Shown here in pieces: positions 1 to 4,781 of a stretch of DNA of 9,025 nt. The position numbers and the translations under genes are program-made. Source of the DNA: a bacterium (GTDB lineage: Bacteria > JAUVQV01 > DATDCY01); assembly GCA_036524115.1 (NCBI GenBank), contig DATDCY010000265.1:1-9025 (forward strand), written 5' to 3'. The notes under the pieces are model-generated. The model was given only the letters and a program-made list of their open reading frames with translations. It made no database searches and had not been told where the DNA came from. How positions within the stretch are numbered: position 1 is the first letter of the stretch; every line of letters begins with the position of its first letter.

Positions 1-1
1 G

Positions 2-1165
2 ACGCGGTATCTCGAGAGCTACGACGAGTCCTGGGAGGCGCGCGGGCCGGCAGAGGAGGCGCCCGAGTTCGAGAGCGCGCTCTCGATCGCCGAGCGGCTG
101 GCCGATCACCTCGAGCAGCAGCTCAACGTCGCGGTGGAAACCGAGGAGCAGCGGGCGATCGGGCTGGAGATCATCGGCAACATCGACGACGACGGCTACC
201 TCCAGGCGAGCATCGACGAGATCGCGGCCCAGGTGCCGGTGCCCCCGGAGGCCGTCGAGCCCGTGCTGCGCCTCGTGCAGGGCTTCGATCCCGCGGGGGT
301 CGGCGCCCGCGACGTCGCCGAGTGCCTCGCGCTGCAACTGGCGCAGCGCGGCCAGGCGGGCACGCTCGCCGACCGGATCGTGCGCCAGCACCTCCCCGAC
401 CTGGAGGCGCGCCGCTACAAGCGCATCGCGGCGGGGCAGCGCGTCACGGTCGAGGCCGTGGCGGCGGCGGCGCGGGCCATCGCGGAGCTCGAGCCGCACC
501 CGGGGCGGGTCTTCGCCCGGGACGACTCGCCGGTGGTGGTCCCGGACATCACGATCGTCAAGGAGGGGGACGGGTACGAGGTCCGCCTGGTCGAGGAGGG
601 GCTGCCGCAGCTGCGCATCAACAGCTTCTACCGGCGCATGTACCGCAGCGGGACGCTGGAGCGCGGCGACCGGGAGTTCATCGAGAAGAAGGTCAACTCG
701 GCGCGCTGGCTCATCAAGAGCATCCTCCAGCGGCAGGAGACGATCCTCAAGGTGACGCGCAGCATCGTGAAGTTCCAGCGCGAGTTCCTGGACCGCGGCA
801 TCGATCATCTGCGGCCCCTGGTGCTGCGCACCGTGGCCGAGGACATCCAGATGCACGAGTCGACGGTGAGCCGGGTCACGAGCAACAAGTACGCGCAGAC
901 GCCGCAGGGGCTCTTCGAGCTGAAGTTCTTCTTCAGCAGCGGCATCGAGCGCGCCGGGGGCGCCGCGTCGATGTCCTCGGTCTCGGTGCAGGAGCTGCTC
1001 CAGCGCATCGTCACGGCAGAGGACCCGCGGCGGCCGCTGAGCGACCTGGAGATCGTGCGCCTGCTCACGCGCGAGCACGGGCTGGACATCGCCCGGCGCA
1101 CCGTGGCGAAGTACCGCGCCATCCTCCGGCTCCCCCCCGCCAGCCGCCGCCGCAAGCTTTTCTGA
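2..1165 (+). CDS. rpoN: RNA polymerase sigma-54 factor, 5'-truncated by the window edge
   Basis: This is the alternative sigma factor that directs RNA polymerase to -24/-12 promoters and needs an AAA+ activator to open them. The reading frame is already open at base 2, and 387 residues are visible. The family is usually about 450-500 residues, so the glutamine-rich activator-contact region I and part of region II lie outside the window. Visible features, in fragment numbering, are the core-binding-domain motif NIDDDGYL (60-67), a helix-turn-helix around 277-297 (TVAEDIQMHESTVSRV) followed by the conserved FELKFFFSSG stretch, and the signature RpoN box ARRTVAKYR at 364-372 (bases 1091-1117), which contacts the -24 element. 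It ends in TGA. A GTG at 134 could be misread as a start, but the similarity continues upstream of it. Gene order downstream fits rpoN operons. Identity is certain from the RpoN box. Confidence 0.97.
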   Translation, partial: TRYLESYDESWEARGPAEEAPEFESALSIAERLADHLEQQLNVAVETEEQRAIGLEIIGNIDDDGYLQASIDEIAAQVPVPPEAVEPVLRLVQGFDPAGVGARDVAECLALQLAQRGQAGTLADRIVRQHLPDLEARRYKRIAAGQRVTVEAVAAAARAIAELEPHPGRVFARDDSPVVVPDITIVKEGDGYEVRLVEEGLPQLRINSFYRRMYRSGTLERGDREFIEKKVNSARWLIKSILQRQETILKVTRSIVKFQREFLDRGIDHLRPLVLRTVAEDIQMHESTVSRVTSNKYAQTPQGLFELKFFFSSGIERAGGAASMSSVSVQELLQRIVTAEDPRRPLSDLEIVRLLTREHGLDIARRTVAKYRAILRLPPASRRRKLF

Positions 1166-1205
1166 GGGGGCATCCGACCCCGTCCGGACGGCCTGCGGCG
1201 CGGCG

Positions 1206-1234
1206 TTGAACATTTCATTTCTGGGTGCTAAGTT
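1206..1234 (+). promoter_or_regulatory. Candidate sigma-70-type promoter before hpf
   Basis: A short AT-richer island interrupts the GC-rich background between rpoN and hpf. It contains TTGAAC (1206-1211), a 17-bp spacer, then TAAGTT (1229-1234). The latter is preceded by TG at 1226-1227, an extended -10 arrangement. The -10 match is weak (3 of 6), so this is a candidate only. If real, it would let hpf and the PTS genes be transcribed separately from rpoN. Confidence 0.4.
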
Positions 1235-1240
1235 CAGACC

Positions 1241-1250
1241 AAGGAGGTGA
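1241..1250 (+). promoter_or_regulatory. Perfect Shine-Dalgarno for hpf
   Basis: AAGGAGGTGA is fully complementary to the 3' end of 16S rRNA and lies 6 nt before the hpf ATG at 1257. It fixes that start and is far stronger than the G-rich, loosely matching sites ahead of the other genes here. This implies high translation of the hibernation factor. Confidence 0.85.
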
Positions 1251-1256
1251 CCGACC

Positions 1257-1787
1257 ATGCAATACCCCATCACGATCACCGGCAAGCACATCGAGATCAC
1301 CGAACCGCTCCGCGACTACGTGACCGAGAAGATCGGCCGGGCCTGCAAGCTCCTCGGGAAGATCACCGCCGTCCACGTCACCATCGCCGTCGAGAAGTAC
1401 CGGCACATCGTGGAGGTCATCCTCCAGGCCCACGGCTCCACGCTGCGGGCCAAGGAGGAGACGCACGACATGTACGCCTCGATCGACCAGGTCCTCGACA
1501 AGATCGAGATCCAGGTCAAGCGGCTCAAGGAGAAGATCAAGGACCACAAGCACGCCGGCGAGGCGGGCGCCGCCGCCGGTGGCGAGGAGGAGGCGGCGGC
1601 TGTTGCGCCGCGGGTCTTCGTGGCCGAGACCTTCGCGCCCAAGCCCCTGACGGTCGACGAGGCCGTCGAGGATCTCCAGGCCCGCCCGGAGTCGTTCCTC
1701 GTCTTCCACAACGCGAAGAACGGCCAGGTCAACGTGCTCTACAAGCGCGGCGACGGCACCTACGGGCTCGTGCAGCCCCCGGTGTAG
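1257..1787 (+). CDS. hpf: Ribosome hibernation promoting factor, long form
   Basis: This 176-residue protein binds the ribosome decoding region and, in its long form, drives formation of inactive 100S dimers when growth stops. Residues 1-96 form the RaiA/HPF beta-alpha-beta-beta-beta-alpha domain (start QYPITITGKHIEIT; the helix 72-96 is rich in K and E). Residues 99-117 are a low-complexity A/G/E linker. Residues 119-176 are the C-terminal dimerisation domain, with the conserved run PESFLVFHNAKNGQVNVLYKRGDGTYGLV. The short gamma-proteobacterial Hpf of about 95 residues lacks this last domain. The start is set by the perfect Shine-Dalgarno at 1241-1250. Position just after rpoN is the conserved location of hpf in proteobacteria. 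The candidate promoter upstream suggests regulation separate from rpoN. Confidence 0.96.
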   Translation: MQYPITITGKHIEITEPLRDYVTEKIGRACKLLGKITAVHVTIAVEKYRHIVEVILQAHGSTLRAKEETHDMYASIDQVLDKIEIQVKRLKEKIKDHKHAGEAGAAAGGEEEAAAVAPRVFVAETFAPKPLTVDEAVEDLQARPESFLVFHNAKNGQVNVLYKRGDGTYGLVQPPV

Positions 1788-1849
1788 GGGGCCCGGGGCC
1801 AGGGGGGTCGCCGCTTCCGGTGGGTGCGCAGGCGAGGACTGGTCGGCCG

Positions 1850-1868
1850 CCGTCCGCTGGCGGGACGG
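1850..1868 (+). other. Hairpin overlapping the hprK ribosome-binding region
   Basis: CCGTCC (1850-1855) and GGACGG (1863-1868) form a 6-bp stem with a 7-nt loop in the 89-bp hpf-hprK gap. The 3' arm overlaps the first bases of GGGAGG (1867-1872), the likely hprK Shine-Dalgarno, so folding could limit hprK translation. Short GC stems are common by chance in DNA this GC-rich. Confidence 0.35.
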
Positions 1869-1876
1869 GAGGCGAG

Positions 1877-2836
1877 GTGGCGCAGGGCCGTGTGTCGCCC
1901 GCGGCCTCCTACCTGACGGTCCGCGAGCTGCTCGGCACGCCGCGCCTCGGCCTGGAGCTGTACTCCGGCAGCCAGGGGCTGGAGCGGCCGATCCGCAGCC
2001 CGCGCGTGCTCGCCGTCGGCTTCGCCGCGGACGGCTCGCTGCTGCTGCCGGCGGGCGAGGGGCTGGCGGCGGTGGGCACGCGGGCCGCCGAGCGGCTCGG
2101 CCGCGGCGGGGGGCGCGAGCGTCGCCGCTTCCTGCGCGCGCTCGAGACCCAGCCGATCGCCGGGCTGGTGCTCTCCCGCAGCCGTCCGGTCCCGGACGGC
2201 CTCGTCCTGCTCTCCCGGGAGGCGGCGCTGCCGCTGCTGGTCAGCCGCGAGTCGCTCGAGACCGCGGTGTCGCGGCTCGGGTACTTCCTGCGCAACCGGC
2301 TCGGCGCCGAGATCACGGTCCACGGGGTGCTCGTCGAGATCTTCGGCGTGGGCGTGCTGATCCTCGGCCCCAGCTCCATCGGCAAGAGCGAGAGCGCGCT
2401 CGAGCTCGTGACGCGGGGCCACCGGCTCATCGCCGACGACATGGTGATCGTGCACCGGGGGGAGAACCGGATGCTCATGGGGAGCGGCTCCGGCCTGGCC
2501 CGCTACCACATGGAGATCCGGGGGATCGGCATCATCGACGTCAAGGAACTCTACGGCGTCGCCGCGGTGCTCGCCGCCGCGGAGATCGAGCTCATCGTCG
2601 AGCTCGAGCCCTGGCGGACCGGCGCGGACTACGACCGCCTCGGCCTGGACGAGCGCTACCGGAAGCTGCTCGGCATCGCGGTGCCCCATCTGCGCGTCCC
2701 GGTCAGCCCCGGCCGGAACATCGCGGTGATCCTGGAGGTGGCGGCGCGCAACAACCTGCTCAAGCGGCAGGGATACCACACGGCCCGGGAGTTGCAGCGG
2801 CGCCTGCTCTCGCGCACCACGGGGGGGGCGTCGTGA
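1877..2836 (+). CDS. hprK: HPr kinase/phosphorylase
   Basis: This bifunctional enzyme phosphorylates Ser46 of HPr using ATP or PPi and removes the phosphate by phosphorolysis. It is 319 residues, the normal family length. The N-terminal domain (about 1-130) includes the typical opening LTVRELLG. The C-terminal kinase domain has the catalytic-region histidine in HGVLVEI (His149), the P-loop GPSSIGKS (164-171), GHRLIADD (181-188) and the HprK signature MEIRGIGIIDV (212-222). The P-loop has Ser where Gly is common (GxSGxGKS) but still satisfies GxxxxGKS. The start chosen is GTG 1877, with GGGAGG 4 nt upstream (1867-1872); a GTG at 1892 is a weaker alternative. The open frame continues upstream through hpf, but that part is out-of-frame hpf sequence. 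The target Ser46 is present in the HPr encoded at 4264, so enzyme and substrate are encoded together. Confidence 0.95.
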   Translation: MAQGRVSPAASYLTVRELLGTPRLGLELYSGSQGLERPIRSPRVLAVGFAADGSLLLPAGEGLAAVGTRAAERLGRGGGRERRRFLRALETQPIAGLVLSRSRPVPDGLVLLSREAALPLLVSRESLETAVSRLGYFLRNRLGAEITVHGVLVEIFGVGVLILGPSSIGKSESALELVTRGHRLIADDMVIVHRGENRMLMGSGSGLARYHMEIRGIGIIDVKELYGVAAVLAAAEIELIVELEPWRTGADYDRLGLDERYRKLLGIAVPHLRVPVSPGRNIAVILEVAARNNLLKRQGYHTARELQRRLLSRTTGGAS

Positions 2837-3771
2837 GCGGCGGGCGGCGGCAGCGCGCCGCGCCGGCAGGGGCGGGCCGGGCCCGCGGGGACGGGCCGGG
2901 CCAGGGCGGCGGGCCGGCGTTCCTGGTGATCACGGGGCTCTCGGGCTCGGGCAAGAGCGCCGCGGTGAAGGCGCTCGAGGACCAGGGGGCCTACTGCGTC
3001 GACAACCTCCCCGTGGCACTCCTGCCGCGCATGCTGGAGCTGGCGCGGGGCAGCAAGGTCGACCTGGGTCTCGTCGTGCTCGGGATGGACATCCGCGAGC
3101 GGCACTTCGTCCGCCAGTTCCCCCGCGTCTTCCGCGCGGCCCGCGCGCGCGGCATCCCGATCCGCCTGCTCTTCTTCGAGGCCTCCGAGAACGTCCTCGT
3201 CCGCCGCTTCAGCGAGACGCGGCGGGTGCACCCGCTCGGCGGGGAGCTGCCGCTCATCGAGGCGATCCGGCGCGAGCGCGGCGAGCTCGAGCCGCTGCGG
3301 GCGCTGGCGGACGAGGTCATCGACACGTCGCAGACGCGGGTGCGCGACCTGCGCGAGCGCATGGTCGGGATCGCGCGCGAGCGGCGGCCGCCGCGGGATC
3401 TGGCGGTCAGCGTGCTCTCCTTCGGCTTCAAGTACGGCGTGCCCGCCGACGCGGACCTCGTCTTCGACGTGCGCTTCCTGCCGAACCCGTTCTTCGAGGA
3501 GGGGCTGCGGCACCTGAGCGGCCTCGACGACCCCGTGCGCCGGTTCGTGCTCGACCGGCCCGAGGCCGGCGCCTTCCTCGGGGCGCTGCTGCCGTTCCTG
3601 GCGTTCCTGGTGCCGCTGTACCGGGTCGACGGCCGGGCGTACCTGACGATCGCGTTCGGCTGCACCGGCGGACGGCACCGCTCGCCGGTCATCGCCCGGG
3701 AGGCGGCAGACTTCCTCGCCGGGAGGGGCTTCCGCGTCGCCGTGCGCAACCGCGACATCCTGGGAGAGTGA
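2833..3771 (+). CDS. rapZ: RapZ-family nucleotide-binding protein (YvcJ/RapZ)
   Basis: This protein has an N-terminal P-loop domain and a C-terminal RNA-binding/effector domain. In E. coli RapZ senses glucosamine-6-phosphate and presents sRNA GlmZ to RNase E; in other phyla the family's role is less clear. It is 312 residues; E. coli RapZ is 284. Visible motifs are Walker A GLSGSGKS (35-42), CVDNLP just after it, SFGFKYG (196-202), DVRFLPNP (212-219) and CTGGRHRSP (277-285), all hallmarks of the family. The GTG start shares GTGA with the hprK stop (4-bp overlap), implying translational coupling. Residues 1-28 form a Gly/Arg/Ala/Pro-rich tail before the first beta strand, absent from most homologues. 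No better start codon lies between it and the P-loop, so the tail is either real or translation begins at a non-standard codon. A run of eight G residues lies just upstream (2821-2828). Confidence 0.95.
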   Translation: MSGGRRQRAAPAGAGRARGDGPGQGGGPAFLVITGLSGSGKSAAVKALEDQGAYCVDNLPVALLPRMLELARGSKVDLGLVVLGMDIRERHFVRQFPRVFRAARARGIPIRLLFFEASENVLVRRFSETRRVHPLGGELPLIEAIRRERGELEPLRALADEVIDTSQTRVRDLRERMVGIARERRPPRDLAVSVLSFGFKYGVPADADLVFDVRFLPNPFFEEGLRHLSGLDDPVRRFVLDRPEAGAFLGALLPFLAFLVPLYRVDGRAYLTIAFGCTGGRHRSPVIAREAADFLAGRGFRVAVRNRDILGE

Positions 3772-3792
3772 GCGATGCGGGTTTCCCGCGCA

Positions 3793-3800
3793 GGGGAGGA
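3793..3800 (+). promoter_or_regulatory. Shine-Dalgarno deciding the EIIA start
   Basis: GGGGAGGA lies 3 nt before ATG 3804. It favours that start over GTG 3768, which overlaps the rapZ stop as GTGA and would add 12 unconserved residues, and over ATG 3816. A protein starting MVGVMLATHG also matches the usual beginning of EIIA-Man. Confidence 0.6.
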
Positions 3801-3803
3801 GTC

Positions 3804-4238
3804 ATGGTCGGAGTGATGCTTGCCACGCACGGGGGCCTCGGCGAGGCCCTGATCGCCGCCATGGAGATGATCGCCGGCGGGCAGCCGCAGGTGGCGGCGC
3901 TTTCGCTGCAGGTCGCCGACCGGCTCGAGGACGCCGCCGAGCGCCTGCAGGCGGCCGTCGCCGGAGTCGATGACGGCGACGGCGTCCTCGTCCTGACCGA
4001 CATGCTCGGCGGGACGCCCTCGAACCTCTGCCTCTCGCTGCTCGGGGGCACCCCCCCGGTCGAGGTGGTCTCGGGCGCGAGCCTGCCGATGCTGCTCAAG
4101 GCGGTGCAGGCGCGCCGCGATGCGGGGCTGGCCGAGACGGCGGCGCAGGTCAAGAAGACCGGGCGCGCGGCGATCATCGTGGCGAGCGAGGTCCTCGCCG
4201 GCCCGGAGCCCCGCGGGGAGGGGGGCGCGCGGCCGTGA
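3804..4238 (+). CDS. PTS EIIA component, mannose (Man/fructose-family IIA) type
   Basis: This 144-residue cytoplasmic phosphocarrier would accept phosphate from HPr. The fold begins MVGVMLATHG, placing the active-site histidine at position 9, like His10 of E. coli ManX. The conserved DMLGGTPSN (66-74) and a later VVSGASLPMLLKAV complete the EIIA-Man pattern. The last 15 or so residues are a Pro/Gly/Arg-rich tail. No EIIB, EIIC or EIID is fused to it or encoded nearby, so a transport role here is unlikely. A regulatory role within the rpoN/hprK/rapZ cluster is inferred. In enterobacteria the same operon position carries the unrelated nitrogen-type EIIA (PtsN). The gene begins 33 nt after the rapZ stop and ends 25 nt before ptsH, consistent with one operon. 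I leave the symbol blank because manX would imply mannose transport. Confidence 0.93.
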   Translation: MVGVMLATHGGLGEALIAAMEMIAGGQPQVAALSLQVADRLEDAAERLQAAVAGVDDGDGVLVLTDMLGGTPSNLCLSLLGGTPPVEVVSGASLPMLLKAVQARRDAGLAETAAQVKKTGRAAIIVASEVLAGPEPRGEGGARP

Positions 4239-4263
4239 GCGTGCGCGGCCGGATGGGGGCGCG

Positions 4264-4533
4264 GTGATCAGCCGCGAGCTGCTCATCGTCAACAAGCTGG
4301 GGCTGCATGCCCGGGCGGCGAGCCACCTGGTGAAGGTGGCCAGCGGCTTCGCCTCGAGGGTCACGCTCGAGCGCGCCGGTGCCAGCGCGAACGCCAAGAG
4401 CATCATGGGGCTCATGCTGCTGGCGGCGGCAAAGGGGCACACGGTGACGGTGACCGCGGACGGGCCGGACGAGCGCGAGGCGCTGGCGGCGGTGGAGGCG
4501 CTCGTGTGCGACCGCTTCCACGAGGAGCAGTGA
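4264..4533 (+). CDS. ptsH: Phosphocarrier protein HPr
   Basis: This 89-residue small phosphocarrier receives phosphate from enzyme I on His15 and can be phosphorylated by HprK on Ser46. The active-site loop NKLGLHARAA puts His at residue 15 and Arg at 17. The regulatory loop SANAKSIMGLMLLAA puts Ser at residue 46, followed by the hydrophobic patch with which HprK interacts. Both sites are at canonical numbering, confirming the GTG start at 4264; a nearby ATG at 4253 is out of frame. The Shine-Dalgarno is only a G-run (GGATGGGGG at 4251-4259). The stop TGA (4531-4533) is immediately followed by the tandem hairpin repeat. The retained Ser46 separates it from enterobacterial NPr, where HprK is absent. 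HPr family membership is certain; a sugar-transport role is not shown. Confidence 0.96.
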   Translation: MISRELLIVNKLGLHARAASHLVKVASGFASRVTLERAGASANAKSIMGLMLLAAAKGHTVTVTADGPDEREALAAVEALVCDRFHEEQ

Positions 4534-4661
4534 GATCCGCGCCGGCGCGCGGATCCATCAAGGCAGGACCTGTCGACATGCTTTGGAGTGAGCTGATCAC
4601 GGCGGACGTTGACAAGCCCGCGCTTGCGATCCGCGGGTTTGCGCGGATGGGGGTGGGCCAC
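4534..4661 (+). repeat. Tandem intergenic hairpin repeat, copy 1
   Basis: This unit is bounded by two hairpins. The first (4534-4555) has a 9-bp stem GATCCGCGC / GCGCGGATC with loop CGGC. The second (4629-4648) has a 7-bp stem ATCCGCG / CGCGGAT with loop GGTTTG. Between them lies a linker of about 73 nt containing TGATCA and a small AAGC / GCTT stem-loop. The unit ends in GGATGGGGGTGGGC. By hand it is about 90% identical to the unit at 4662, with one 6-nt and one 1-nt indel; differences fall in loops and linker while stems are kept. It begins at the base after the ptsH stop. No function is recognised. Confidence 0.9.
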
Positions 4662-4781
4662 GATCCGCGCGCGTGCGCGGATCCAGCAAGGCGGACCTGT
4701 TGACATGTCTTGGCCTGAGCTGATCATGGCGCACAAGCCCGCGCTTGCGATCCGCGCGTTTGCGCGGATGGGGGTGGGCGC
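4662..4781 (+). repeat. Tandem intergenic hairpin repeat, copy 2
   Basis: This is the second unit, with the same layout. Hairpin 4662-4683 has the identical 9-bp stem GATCCGCGC / GCGCGGATC but loop GCGT. Hairpin 4750-4769 has an 8-bp stem ATCCGCGC / GCGCGGAT with loop GTTT. Here a G-to-C change relative to copy 1 adds a base pair. The linker carries TTGACA at 4700-4705, but no acceptable -10 follows. The terminal GGGGGTGGG lies just before the ptsI ATG at 4782 and probably serves as its loose Shine-Dalgarno. The two copies together fill the whole ptsH-ptsI gap. Confidence 0.9.

Noticed and set aside
1180-1191. Perfect 12-bp palindrome CCGTCCGGACGG after rpoN
   Set aside because: It is too short and loop-less to be a terminator, has no T-run, and could be chance in GC-rich DNA. 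No known operator matches it.
4239-4263. Possible remnant of the hairpin repeat before ptsH (shared GCGTGCGCGG and GGATGGGGG)
   Set aside because: Only two short GC-rich matches without the stem partner. This can arise by chance or from similar ribosome-site selection.
4700-4728. Possible ptsI promoter starting at TTGACA (4700-4705)
   Set aside because: The -35 hexamer is perfect, but no hexamer at 15-18 bp spacing resembles TATAAT. TTGACA also occurs at 4609-4614 with only GC-rich sequence where a -10 should be.
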